DNA of 64,000 bases from Paraescarpia echinospica (taxonomy: Eukaryota; Annelida; Polychaeta; Sabellida; Siboglinidae). The notes beneath the pieces are model-generated. The model was not told the origin of the DNA and did no database searches. It saw only the letters and a program-made list of their open reading frames with translations. Shown here one piece after another: positions 29,901-40,264 of this stretch; positions within the stretch are counted from its first letter, which is position 1, and each line of letters opens with the position of its first letter. Where the stretch lies: NCBI GenBank assembly GCA_020002185.1, contig CM034544.1, positions 37,229,862-37,293,861 on the forward strand, read 5' to 3'. A program made the translations under genes and the position numbers.

Positions 29901-31370
29901 AGATGAAAGCGTCGCCTTTCTGTTAAGCACTAATTTTGCATTAGTAAAAACATCAGTTATTTTAAACAACTGCTGGAGCTGAACAAGAATCAAAATTCCA
30001 TCATGAAATCCTACATGGAAGGCAAATGCCTCACACTGCTCTACTCACGGAGCGTAAGAAGCCAGCTTCATTGTTAATAGAACAAACATGAAAACAACAA
30101 AATGTTCACACCAACCTGAAACACATTCTATTATAATTGTCAACAGTAAATGTCAAAGGGTTTGTGTCAACTCAAACACAATGTGTGGCAATGGTTCTGT
30201 TCACCATCCTCCAGGGGTACTAATCACCCGAGACGCATCGCATAGAATTAGTTTCAGTTATGTTTTATAAATGAAATGAACCGGGGTAAACCATGTGATA
30301 GTGTATACGAATGACTGTCCGTGTTCACAAGATATTATTATTTGTTATTCAAGTTTAGACAAATACAGCATTCAATTTCTTTCCGTCACATTTGACATCA
30401 TCGGGAGTTAAAATTAAATTTGTTTTCCGATCGATGTGTTCGGTACAATTTTGGTTTGCTGCAAGTTGGTCACAGACACGTACAGACACGCACAGGCATG
30501 CACAGACACGCACAGGCATGCACAGGCACGCACGGGCACGCTCGGGCACGCACGTCACGCACGGGCACGCACGGGCACGCACGGGCACGCGCCTCCAAGC
30601 ACAGGTACGCGCAGGCTCGCGCATGCACGCACAAACACATACAGATATGCAGAGACGCGCACCGATATGAGCAGACACGCGCATACTCGTGCACACACAC
30701 AAATATTCACATCATGTCATGACCTTGGATATACAACATGAAGTAATTCGCAACAGTGACTTACCCAATGCACTTGTGACATTCGTTGACAACCGTCCGT
30801 ATCCTTAGGGTGTGCTTTCTGTACGATTCTCTTGTTGACTGCTTGACAGTTGTGTAACAGCCCTGCATTTTTTTCAAATGTTGTAATGTATGAAACGGGT
30901 TATGTACCATTAAGTAGTTTTCGATGGCGGGATATCCACGTACAATCCACTAATTAAAACCGGGAAAATCGACGAGGTTGGATCTCTTCGATACCAAATG
31001 GCGTTACATGTGCGCCCGACACGTGAATCGGTTGCCCAGGTGTGTGATCGATTCTTCGTGAATAGCTCGTCTGTCGCTTGTGTCTGTAAACAAAACCCTT
31101 CTATTGGCGGGGGAGGGAGCACAGTATGTTGCAATTCATGGACATACATAATTATTTGTAATGTTCCAATCTTTACAATGTTAACTCTTTCCAGCAGAAC
31201 GAGCATTGTGGATTCCATAGTCGAAGTACGGTTGACGTAGTGCTCAGGTATCGGTGTTTGTGTGCCAAGGCACATAAATATCGCTTCGCGGTCGAGATTC
31301 TTAGCATAGACATGAGCCGAGCATTTGATACATCAGACGAGACAAGCTGATGGAGATACTTCCAACCGTC

Positions 31371-33400
31371 ATTGAAGAGTTGAAAATTCAAATGATGAGA
31401 CTTTTTGTAAACACATCACTCGCACCTTGCACGTCATTCCGTGGCACAGAGTGTTCAAACACAGTCTAGAGTTACGACAACAATCGTCAGTTACGTGTGA
31501 TATTAATGCCTACGTAATACAGCGATTTTACCTTAATTACGTTTTTTATGGAGCACAGTGGACCAATAATCGAGATAACTCGGTTTCGAATCCTGTGCCG
31601 CCGTCTCGAATCAGGGAAAGTTCGTTCACTCTATGTTGCTCCAGTTCTCTCAGCTACATGACTGATCCCAAGGGCATAGGCAGTGACGGATATTTGTATA
31701 CGAATACTCTTCGCGCATAAACTGCAGAGTGGCTGAATGCTTCCCAGAGAAGTCTCGATGGTATTCGATTAAACAAGAATGTCAGAAGTAAAGGATCAAG
31801 TGCTTTGAGCAGTCCAAAGGACTGGGTACTGCGGCATATAACTACTTACTTTCTTGGGCTCTTGAGATTCACGTATATACATGTGTTGGCCTTACACGGA
31901 AGGGTTCATTATAATTATTATGCGCAATGATAAAAAAAATTTGTGTTATGTTACGTATACGGTCAATGCTTATGACAGAAGGATATTCATATGGTAATGC
32001 AGATTACATGGAGAGAATACGTCCATTTTTCGTCAATTAAGCTTATCAGCTAGATTCGTGTTTTTATATGTAGACCTTATATCAAGGGGGCTATTATAAT
32101 TATTATACTCAATGTTCCTCTTTAGATGTACGTGCGCTATGTTATGTGTACGATACATGCCCATTGGAGTAACATACTTATAATTACGCTGACCATAACC
32201 ATGTTATGTAGGAGACGAACTGGACAAGTAATTCATGCATATTTTGATACCAATAAGGATTTCATTGAAAACCTAATGCAATGTTAAACTATTTTAATGT
32301 CGATGTATGTTGTTTTGACCTCTGAATATAATTTGTGCGTATTTACATACACGCATATGGATTATTTGAGGTTTACAGAAACATCATCTTGCTCAATCTT
32401 TGTCCCGAAATTAAAATCGTCACAAAATCGCAGGTAAAAGCTATTGAGGGGGCCCAATATAAACTTGCGTAATTTTGACAATGTTACCTAATTTGTTGAG
32501 CTATATACTTTTGATATATTATCTAGGATATATGCTTGCTTTCAAAACTGTAAGATTTGCTTATGTTGCAATTTGTTCCAACATGACCCTAGTTTGGTCA
32601 TAAAAGTCGTAGATTAACCACGCATATCGGTGGATGAGTGTCCGTCATTCGTGACAACAATAGGCACCCATCAAGGTGCCACAAGACAGCCTCAGCCCAG
32701 TGCTGTTTATAATCTACATCGAGGAGCGTACCTTCAACACACTACAGTTAAGTTCAAAACACTATCCCAACGTACTCCCAAGACACTACCCAATGTCAAA
32801 ACACTACCGTTATTATAGTTGACCACCCAAGTAAATAAGTTACCTTTAGTAATCATCCTATACACTAAGGTCGAGTTCGTAATCGTTGAATCCAATTAGG
32901 CAACGGGAATAAATAGTTAGTGTGAAATATCATAACATATTAATGCATAGACGCGGGAACGGGGGGGGGGGCAGGGGACAGTTGCCCCTGGAATTTCTCA
33001 TGGACAGACATACGTCCGGCCCCCCCCCCATTAAATGTGAACGATGTTTATTTTTGTGGCGGCCGTCAATTGCAGGTGGAAATGTAAATGTTCTGCCCCC
33101 CTCCGGCTTCCGATGTCACAATCGAGCCAACCGAGACAGCCAGAAGGTGAAGGAAGATGTGAACATTGGCGGCGGCGAAAATATGAATTTCGTTCCCGGA
33201 TCACTGTATTAATGTCATTATTATAATTAGCTACGGTTTGAGTTAGTTATGGTTGGTGTTAGTCATAGCGTAAGCGTTGGAACCAATCAGATGACGGGAA
33301 TAAATAGTTAGTGTGATAATCAGGCGAGAGGAATAAATAATTATTCATAACACCTACGTCATCCATGAGAATCGTTGTCATTTACCGCCCGCCGCCATCA
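31371..33400. other. Flank of the large inverted repeat, no intact gene
   Basis: The sequence right of the arm is AT-rich with short open frames that I do not recognise (for example 31427-31720, 32922-33212). It holds a small reverse transcriptase remnant (listed separately) and two copies of a GGGAATAAATAGTTAGTGTG motif at 32897-32925 and 33285-33320. A related diverged copy at 54970-55100 lies on the other side of the nested element. Confidence 0.5.
32645..32735 (+). pseudogene. Reverse transcriptase fragment
   Basis: One frame reads VPQDSLSPVLFIIYIEE, matching the conserved GxPQGDSLSPVLF...Y segment that precedes the catalytic palm motif of non-LTR reverse transcriptases, with the Gly after Gln missing. 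Upstream and downstream the frame is closed by stops and no other domain block is visible, so only a short remnant survives. Confidence 0.45.
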
Positions 33401-33419
33401 TTAAAAAATGGCTTGTCAA

Positions 33420-33723
33420 CAACTGTGTTTTTTGAAGAGTGAGACCGTTTCATCGACGACCATGCCATAAAACCTGGACCTCTGATTATCATGTGAGATT
33501 TGAACTTTCATATTGACAACGCTCCAAATGTTGATGCACGGCGACTGATCAATTCTGTGAATGTCCCATAAATGGTGTTGCATGTTCGCGGGCATACCCA
33601 CAGGAAAGGACACTCGTTGGATGTACTCATGACCCGCAGCACGGACGGACACCTTGTTCGAAATGTTACCGTTACGGACATGGGCCTTTCTGGCCACTTT
33701 TTTGTGAGTTTCAACACAGACAT
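33420..33723 (+). mobile_element. CR1-like LINE, 5' fragment (endonuclease end)
   Basis: Conceptual pieces include DLNFHIDNAPNVDARRLI, then THRKGHSLDVLMTRS and GLSGHFFVSF. This is the C-terminal half of an apurinic-type LINE endonuclease (GDFNxH...THxxGHTLDLxxT...SDHxxV pattern). There is a stop at the expected Gly of GDFN, a further stop and a frame shift, so the element is dead. The reading continues at 54391 after the LTR retrotransposon inserted in it. The 5' end is truncated near 33400. Confidence 0.75.
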
Positions 33724-33830
33724 TGTAAGATACAACAAACAGCATGTGATCGTAACAGGAAGTTCTGTATTTCGTAAAGGTGTCACACGACAAGATTAGG
33801 TGAACAATATTATAGTCGAATAATATGACA
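33724..33830 (-). repeat. 3' LTR of the gypsy-type element (107 bp)
   Basis: In element sense it begins TGTCATATTATT and ends ATCTTACA, giving the usual TG...CA ends. It differs from 54283-54389 by a single G/C change. The copy lies between LINE sequence and the element's purine tract. Confidence 0.9.
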
Positions 33831-33843
33831 TCTCCCCCCAAAG
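33831..33843 (-). promoter_or_regulatory. Polypurine tract
   Basis: On the minus strand CTTTGGGGGGAGA directly precedes the TG start of the 3' LTR, the expected place and composition of the plus-strand primer. Confidence 0.75.
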
Positions 33844-34044
33844 ATATCAACACATCTAGGATAGAGTTCCATAATAATCGTGAAGTCGAATCGCATGACG
33901 TATGACAAACTATTATAAAACACATGTAAACTACAAAATCAATACGAGGGTAGCTAGACAGCTTTCCCTGTAAGCGACAACAGATCATCGGCATTATTCT
34001 GGCCTACTGTGCACTTCAATTTTGACATGAATGGGCAAACTAAA

Positions 34045-35415
34045 CTAAACGTCCATTCTGTCGGGCTTTCGCACTGCGCGCCCCGATCTCGTCACGTATC
34101 CAGGGCGACGCGGCGAACTAGGCACGTCTTCAGTTGCATCTTGAGGATGCTCATCGCCCGGAAGAGTCGGCGTCGTCTTGACGTCATCAGGCTCGTCTCG
34201 GTGGTCGTCTGTCGTCTCGGAAGTGCGTGGCGGTTCAGGTGGCACTTTGAGTGGTGCCTCCTGTTCCGTCGGTACACGCCCCCGTCGCTTGTCTCGACGA
34301 TGAAGGAACGCGGAGCATCGGCACGTGCGAGTACTGTGCCGTTTGCTGACCATCTGCGTTCGTCGTCTCGTTTGAGGCGGACGGCGTCGCCCGGCTGAAG
34401 AGGTGGTAGCTGCTTCGCGCCGTGGTGACGGTCGTAGTGGTGTCCGTACACCCGCTTCGTCGCCTCGTCGTTGTTGAAGGCGGACTCGTAGTCCGGCCAG
34501 TTTGGTTGTAGTAACTCAGGCAGTATCGGTACGGTCGTTTTCATACGCCTGCCCATCATGAGTTCTGCAGGGCTGTACCCTGTTGCGGCAATAGGTGTCG
34601 CGCGGTACACCATCAACGCCTTCGTCGGATCGTCCTGCGCGAGCTGTTTCTTCGCGACCTGTACAGCCCTCTCCGCTTCCCCGTTCGACTGAGCGAAGTA
34701 GGGACTGCTGGTCACGTGGTTGATGAGCGCATCATTCGTAAACGCTGCGAACTCGCGGGACTTGAACTGCGGTCCGTTGTCTGTAAATAGGATATCTGGA
34801 TGGCCCCATCGTGCATTCACATCTTTTATCTTCGCAATCACGGCTGATGAAGATGTGTTGCTAAGATGTGCGACTTCGGTGTATCGACTGTAATAGTCGA
34901 TCATGACGATGTAGGTTTTAACCCGGAAGTCGAACAAGTCTGCACCGACTTTCTGCCATGGACGGTCGGGCATCGGGGTGCTCTTGAGAGGCTCTCTCGA
35001 CTGTGAGGATCTCTTCGTTTGACAGACAGCACAACGCGCTACCAGGCTCTCAATCGACTTCGACAAGCCCGGCCACCAAACTGTCTCGTTAGCTCGCGCG
35101 CGACACTTCGTGATCCCTTGGTGACCACTGTGAATCTTCTCGAGGATCTCGCTGCGCAACGACTGCGGGACGACGATCCTGCGAGCACGCACGAGGATTC
35201 CCTTCACGACACTCAACTCTGACCGAACGTGGTACAGATCGCGCAAGCATTCGTCTGCCTGCGAGATGTGTCGTGGCCAACCCCCAGACGTGTACGCGAT
35301 GACTCTCTGAAATGCGTCGTCGCTTTCCGTGGCGTCGCGAATGCGTCGTAGCATTGAGTCAAGCACGGGCACTGTCGATAGCATACCCTCGACGTACGAC
35401 TGCACGGCATCCACA
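34045..35415 (-). CDS. pol: Gypsy-type Pol, part 2: integrase (frameshift near C-terminus)
   Basis: The frame enters from the Polinton's left end (open from ~35492 with no ATG) and continues pol in the same phase. It has the HHCC zinc site (HSGHQGITKC...CAVCQ), then the catalytic core with D in VGADLFDF, D in FTDNGPQF and E in NGEAERAV, and a C-terminal SH3-like region (LQPGDAVRLKR). Near 34265 the frame breaks: the original frame ends at 34092, whereas the tail typical of these elements (GYVTRSGRAVRKPDRMDV) lies in another frame and ends at 34045. This is a single indel, recent or a sequencing error. Confidence 0.92.
35410..35415. repeat. Polinton target-site duplication, left
   Basis: TCCACA, identical to 51538-51543. 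It belongs to the pol gene of the gypsy-type element. Confidence 0.95.
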
Positions 35416-35876
35416 AGTAGATAGTGTGCGCTGTACGATCTCAAAACCCTACTTATAAAAAAGAATTTAATGACCACTAAACGATTCGGCAACCTTCTTA
35501 TAAAAAAAGATCAAAGGCTTTTTTTGACACTAATGAGTTTCGGAAACCTACTTATAAAAAACGTGATTGATGAGCGATGTAATTTGATACTAATTGGATG
35601 ATTGATTACCCCTACACTAGAGATGCCACCTAGCGGTGAGTGCAGAGAGTATTTTAGTCCTAGCGATCAACGCCGTACCTAGAGCGTGCTGACGTAAGCA
35701 ATAATGCGTTTATCGCGCTAACCACGCTATGTATCGAACCACGCTAAAACCATGCAACATTTAGTTTCGTACTTTTAACGTCCTCAACGTCGTATCTGCT
35801 GACGTAAGCAATAATGCGTTTTTACTTTTCGTTGTATGTGAGATGCCACCTAGCGGTGAGATATAACCGGGGTAAA
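35416..35876 (+). repeat. Polinton left terminal inverted repeat
   Basis: Matches the reverse complement of 51101-51537 with point changes and small indels. It contains three CTTATAAAAAA elements near the tip. A subterminal motif TGACGTAAGCAATAATGCG lies at 35689 and 35801, and again just inside at 35879. GAGATGCCACCTAGCGGTGAG occurs at about 35620 and 35849. Such iterated motifs are candidate binding sites for replication or integration proteins. Confidence 0.93.
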
Positions 35877-36639
35877 ATGACGTAAGCAATAATGCGTTTA
35901 TAACCACGCTAAAACCATTGTATATTAAAACCATTGTATAAACGTTGACATGCCCCCGTATGTGATGTTGACAGCAAGAGCGACGACCGCTGCTGCTGCA
36001 GCGATAAGGGGCCGCCGCCGGCTGCTGCTGCTCTAGTGGACTTTGACCCCTGGATGACAGCATAGCTGGCTAACGGTAAACAACGTTGTTCTGGTGGAGG
36101 GATTAAAACGAAACCAATGCGTTTAAATACATCTAGTCGGGGGATTACAATGAAAATCAAATGCATAAATACACTAACGTTCAGTAGGGTGTTTATGCAT
36201 TGAAAATAGATGCGTGAAAACGTGAGTATTGACTGAAATATTTTATTCGGAATAGTTGACGAGTGTTCGGCCGCGACCAACGGTTTGCTGCCTGCTGGTC
36301 TCCGGCGGGGAGCCGAAGCCTTCCCGACGATCGTCCGGCGGGGAACCGAAGCCTTCCCGACGATATAGTTCGGGAGGCGTGATCGTTCTCCATAATCCAT
36401 TTGGTTGTTTTATGAGAAACACCCGTGCCAGATCGGCGATGTCGTCATCGTCAGAGCTGTCGTCAGGCGTGGGGGCGGGTGTAGGAGGTGGCGACGTGTG
36501 GATGTACGGTGGGACCGCGCATGTTGCCCGGGTCGACGTCGTCGACGCGTCGGGCAGATGGATCGGTCTACGCGGCGTGTACGTACTGCTTGTAGGCAGT
36601 TGGATCGGTCTATGAAATAAACAATGGATGTAATAAAAT

Positions 36640-37180
36640 GAGACAACATAGTAAAAATAAAATGAGAGTTATAAATAATGCGTAGTAAAAACGTGCATTG
36701 TTTAAATAAAATGCATGCATGTTTAAACGGTATGTAGTAAATTTAAATAAAATGCATGTTTAAAATACATGCTAAATAAAATGAGAGTTATAAATAAAAT
36801 GCATGCATGTTTAAATATATGCAATTGCGTAGTATGCATTGTTTAAATAAAATGCATGCATGTTTGTAGTAAAGTTAAATAAAATGCATGTTTAAAATAT
36901 TGCGTACTAGTAAGCACTGTCTTACATACATGCAATTTAATGCGTACTAGTAAAAACGTGCATTTAAATAAAATGCATGCATGTTACAACAATAAAAACG
37001 TGCATTTAAATAAAATGCATGCATGTTTAAAATAAAATACATGCTATTGCGTATAGTAAGCACTGTTTAAATAAAATTACAACAATAAAAACGTGCATTG
37101 AAATAAAATGCATGCATGTTTAAAATACATGCTATTGCGTATAGTAAGCACTGTTTAAATAAAATGCATGCTGTCTTACC
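36640..37180 (+). repeat. A/T-rich ATGCATGCAT array in the Polinton
   Basis: At least seven copies of AAATAAAATGCATGCATG separated by related AT-rich sequence. The ATGCATGCAT core is palindromic. Its high AT content contrasts with the GC-rich genes to the right. Confidence 0.8.
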
Positions 37181-37289
37181 GTGGTGTTGCCATGTTAGAT
37201 GGAGCGATGTATGTGGAGACGTCGTGCGCGCGTGTTTGTAAAAGTGTGTATGAAATATGCGCGTCGTCAAACAGCGGCGGCGCATGACA

Positions 37290-38000
37290 CTACGGCTTAT
37301 TTTGATTGACATGTGAACGGAGAACAAAGGATTTTTACAAACGATAAACAAAACTTTAAAAGCACGAAATGAAACGTTGTATACGATCACTGGGGGGTCA
37401 GGAAACACGAGATGCATAGATATTAGAGAAAAATGAATGCACTGACGTGAACGCTAACTTTTTTCCTAAAACAAATTCCTCGGTAGACTAGGCGGAATGC
37501 GTTAAGCGCACATGTGTGACATCTGTTGCGCGTGACTTAACGAGTTGGAATGTGAACGGAGAACAATGGATTTTTACAAACGATAAATGAAACGTTAAAA
37601 GCGCGAAATGAAACGTTGTATACGATCGCTGGGGGGTCAGGAAACGGGAGATGCATAGATATTAAATAAATTTGATGTAAAAGTCACATTTGACAATGAA
37701 TGCACTGACGTGAACGGAAACTTTTTTCCGAAAACAAAATGCCTGGGATGGATGAAGTATGCACGTCGATAATTGAATAAGATAAGGGTATGAGTGTGAA
37801 GTGCGCATGCGCGTTATGTTGTAGACAATGATATTTCAAAAACAATAAACGAAACGTTAAAAGCACGAAACTAAACGTTGTATAGATTTTCTGTGGAGTC
37901 AGGAAACGTGAGGTGCATCGATATTAGAGAAAATCGATGTAAGGAGAGATTTAACGGCGAATGTACTGACGTGACCGGATACTTTTTTCCGAAAACAAAA
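37290..38000 (+). repeat. Three ~250-bp diverged repeats
   Basis: Blocks starting near 37310, 37550 and 37815 share ACGATAAA, AAACGTTAAAAGC, AAACGTTGTATA, GTCAGGAAACG and AGATGCATAGATATTA. Each is followed by a TACTTTTTTCC or AACTTTTTTCC stretch and then AATGCCTG. They end just before the TATA box of the RPA-like gene, so promoter duplication is one possible origin. Confidence 0.75.
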
Positions 38001-38086
38001 TGTCTGAAATGTACGAGGCACGCACGCTGATAATTGAGTAAGATGACGTATTAGCGTGAAGTGCGCATGCGTGTTATTTGGAAAAG

Positions 38087-38095
38087 GTATAAAAC
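38087..38095 (+). promoter_or_regulatory. TATA box of the RPA-like gene
   Basis: GGTATAAAACGG lies about 95 bases before the ATG at 38191, in the first AT-to-GC transition after the repeats. Confidence 0.55.
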
Positions 38096-38190
38096 GGTTG
38101 AGGAATAGCTATATTGTATGACGCTGAAGTTCTAACGTATATTCTTTCTACAACAGCAGAGCAGCATGCAGCAGACGTTCTTCCGCGATC

Positions 38191-39078
38191 ATGGCGGATG
38201 AAAGTCAACAACAACAACCAAAAAAGCCGAAGACGCCGCGGAAGCAATCGATGAAGGCGGCGGCGGCAGCGGCCAGCACCAGTCAACCTTCGCCGCTGAT
38301 TGCAGCCTTGTCAACGGGTGCGTCACCACCCGTTAGGCGCCCCGTTGCGCTCATCGCGGCCCCGTTGACTGTCGGCCGAAAAAGAAGCGCCGAAGAGGCG
38401 CACTTGGAGCAGCCCGACGAAACGGCCGAGCAGCCCCCGGTCCTGTCGCGGAGCGGTTCTATGGAGCGTGAATCGTCGGCGTCGACACGCGCCACAGTGG
38501 TGAGTCTGAGACATCTGAAGTGCGCTGTCAACGGTGTGTATAAACTCCTGTTGCCCTTTACGATCGACGCCGTCTCGTACAAAGGCGAGCCCGGCACCAC
38601 CTATTTGGGATGTTCCCGTTGTCGCCGGAAATTGCAGACAAGCAAAGACGGGACCCTGATATATCGAACGCACGGTGAAGTGTTTGTACCGAAATATTTC
38701 TTCGCGTTGCGTGTGATGGTGAAGGACGGCGAGGAGGAGGAAGACGAGCTTTGGCTTACGTTGTTCGATAGCCAAATGTCTAATCTCGTCGAGTACACGG
38801 CCGAGTACTTGACGGAATTGAACGAGGAGGATCTCAGCGATACCGTGCTCGAGTTAGCCGGTACTAAAGTGGAGATTAGTGTGCGGAAGACGAGTTGGAA
38901 CGGTGACCCCTCGTATACAGTCCGCACACTAAAGAGATACGTCGACGATGACTATTGTTGTCTTGTGTTGTTTGTAGGAGGAAAATTGGCCGCTACTGGT
39001 AGATTTATTGACGCACGCCAACGAACGACAACGAATGAGAGATCGTCGTGGTCTGGCACTAAGCAAGGAGAGCTTTGA
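38191..39078 (+). CDS. RPA70-like ssDNA-binding protein (OB fold), spliced 3' end
   Basis: The ATG at 38191 opens a basic, alanine- and proline-rich N-terminus (residues 1-100) followed by a region resembling the large replication protein A subunit's DNA-binding domain C (about residues 130-255). It has YLGCSRCRRKLQ as first half of the zinc ribbon, then PKYFFALRVMV and DELWLTLFDSQ, and EYLTELNEEDL helices. The second CxxC of the ribbon is not conserved (RTHGE). Replication protein A coats single-stranded DNA, so a role in element replication is inferred. A 37-base GT...TTTGTAG segment at 38941-38977 looks like an intron; skipping it changes frame to EENWPLLVDLLTHANE and extends the product to about 39163. 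The unspliced frame stops at 39078. Family call is by eye. Confidence 0.6.
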   Translation: MADESQQQQPKKPKTPRKQSMKAAAAAASTSQPSPLIAALSTGASPPVRRPVALIAAPLTVGRKRSAEEAHLEQPDETAEQPPVLSRSGSMERESSASTRATVVSLRHLKCAVNGVYKLLLPFTIDAVSYKGEPGTTYLGCSRCRRKLQTSKDGTLIYRTHGEVFVPKYFFALRVMVKDGEEEEDELWLTLFDSQMSNLVEYTAEYLTELNEEDLSDTVLELAGTKVEISVRKTSWNGDPSYTVRTLKRYVDDDYCCLVLFVGGKLAATGRFIDARQRTTTNERSSWSGTKQGEL

Positions 39079-39190
39079 ACTATTAGCCGAGGCGGCCGAG
39101 CAGTATATAAGAGCATTTTGGTTGGCCTATGAAGCAAGCCTATTGTGTAGTAGTTTGATGTACTAACAGTTGTGCTTTTATATGCTTTAG

Positions 39191-39449
39191 GAAGTGCGCT
39201 GCGTACTGGAAAAAATGCTTGCAAACAACGAAAGGATTCGCGCTCAGTACGACGAGGTTGCCTCGTTCGTAAGAACGTTGTTGGAACGGGGTGTGCAGGG
39301 GTCGATAAAGAAGGATGAGGACAAGAAGGAGGAGGCGGACTAATCATAATAATGTGTTTGTAGGACGCTTTGATGCAACACACCAGGCGTGAGTGTATGA
39401 GCAACTTCCTACACGCGTTCCTGACGGTGATTCGTAAAGAGTAGAACTG
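39191..39449 (+). CDS. Probable exons joining the RPA-like gene to 39490-40131
   Basis: A TACTAAC branch-point-like motif (39160) and TTTTATATGCTTTAG precede 39191. The open frame EVRCVLEKMLANNERIRAQY follows. A GTAAGA donor sits at 39269, and a second acceptor (GTGTTTGTAG) precedes 39364, where the next frame begins DALMQHTRRECMSNFLHAFL in matching phase. A third acceptor-like GTGGTGTAG precedes 39463. The charged helical fragments would form a coiled-coil C-terminal part. Donor choice at the first and last joins is ambiguous, so the model is tentative. Confidence 0.4.
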
Positions 39450-39462
39450 CTTTGTGGTGTAG

Positions 39463-40131
39463 GGTAGTGGAGGAGTACGTGACGCTCACGTATTGGAGGC
39501 GATCATCGAGGAGGCGCTGGGCGGCGGCTCGAACCGAATGCGTCCCGCGCCACCGACGTATAACGACAGCCTGTGGACGATGGGACCGACGTGCTCGCCG
39601 TACTGGAGCGTATCGGAGGAGCTGGGGACGTGTCAACGGCAAATCGTCGTGCCGAGCCGGAGTCAGTTGGTCGGGCGTTACGAACGACTGGCGATGGATC
39701 TCGTCGCCGAGACTCTCGGCGAAATGATTCTGGAGAAGGCGCGGTATCATTGCGGGGTATGTGAACCGAATGAAGGCTGTACCTACGTTCACATGCCTGG
39801 CTATCGCGCGGGGCGGCCGAATCGTGTATACATACAACGTTTCGTTAAGCCGGGCTGCATTGTGACGCGCTATTTCAACGGCGTCATCGAAACGTTCCTA
39901 CGTCGATCGCTCATCCCCTGTTTCACGAGACTACTGCATATTCTACACGAGACTACGGTGTCGACTTCTTCCGGTGAACAGCAGCCGCAAACGGGCCGTG
40001 CAGGAGAATTGTATTTGGTGCAGTTTGTGTCGAACTGGTTGGTGGGAACAAATTGGCGCGATTATACGAATCGCGTGCAAGTCGAGTCGGCCGTGCACAC
40101 GTACGTGCAACACCGGAGCGGACTGGAATGA
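39463..40131 (+). CDS. Unknown Polinton protein, likely 3' exon
   Basis: The frame is open from 39463, after an AG acceptor-like site, to TGA at 40129-40131. The first in-frame ATG is near 39538. The product has RYHCGVCEPNEGCTYVHM, a possible metal-binding cluster, and a helical hydrophobic region FLRRSLIPCFTRLLHILHE. I recognise no family. It is either a separate gene or the 3' part of the RPA-like transcript. An AATAAA at about 40229 could end it. Confidence 0.55.
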   Translation, partial: GSGGVRDAHVLEAIIEEALGGGSNRMRPAPPTYNDSLWTMGPTCSPYWSVSEELGTCQRQIVVPSRSQLVGRYERLAMDLVAETLGEMILEKARYHCGVCEPNEGCTYVHMPGYRAGRPNRVYIQRFVKPGCIVTRYFNGVIETFLRRSLIPCFTRLLHILHETTVSTSSGEQQPQTGRAGELYLVQFVSNWLVGTNWRDYTNRVQVESAVHTYVQHRSGLE

Positions 40132-40264
40132 ACGAACACTAGTAGAATAGAGAACATTTTATTATATATTTGCTTGCTATTGAAACAAAGGCTTCACGAC
40201 GCTGTGTTTGAATGTTGTAAGAGTACCGAATAAAACGTTGAAAATGTACTTTCCGTTTCCGAGT

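Larger units (their letters stand above)
22167..31370 (-). repeat. Right arm of the large inverted repeat
   Basis: This is the inverted partner of 1-9139. Its inner edge lies about 60 bases after the ATCGCATCGCGC satellite. Its outer edge cannot be fixed because the left arm reaches the window start. Differences from the left arm are point changes and repeat-length changes; for example the G/C-rich hexamer tract is shorter at 30530-30590 than at 780-843. It could be a true genomic palindrome kept alike by gene conversion, or two haplotypes scaffolded head to head across the nearby gap. Confidence 0.95.
35877..38085. other. Polinton left non-coding region
   Basis: About 2.2 kb without a convincing gene. 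It contains a 33-bp GGCGGGG(A/G)(A/G)CCGAAGCC duplication at 36300-36363, and an A/T-rich array at 36640-37180 with repeated AAATAAAATGCATGCATG. Three ~250-bp diverged repeats follow from 37290 to 38000, sharing GATAAA(C/T)(A/G)AAACGTTAAAAGC and GGTCAGGAAACG. Short open frames such as 36256-36615 start with TTG and show no domain. This is the only long gene-free part of the element and may hold regulatory or replication sequences. Confidence 0.6.

Noticed and set aside
33724..33830. 107-bp direct repeat at 33724 and 54283 first taken as a giant target-site duplication of LINE sequence
   Set aside because: It starts TG and ends CA in element sense, adjoins a primer-binding site at one copy and a purine tract at the other, and LINE reading continues when it is skipped. 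It is a pair of short LTRs.
33416..33994. 192-codon minus-strand frame at 33416-33994
   Set aside because: It is antisense to the LINE fragment and runs through the LTR; the plus-strand LINE reading explains the sequence.
36256..36615. Open frames in the Polinton left region as genes (36256-36615, 35909-36400)
   Set aside because: The plus-strand frame starts with TTG, both overlap short duplications and neither shows a domain.
39493..40131. Start at 39493 for the unknown Polinton ORF
   Set aside because: The codon is TTG; an acceptor-like AG precedes 39463 and the first in-frame ATG is near 39538, so 39493 is not a credible start.
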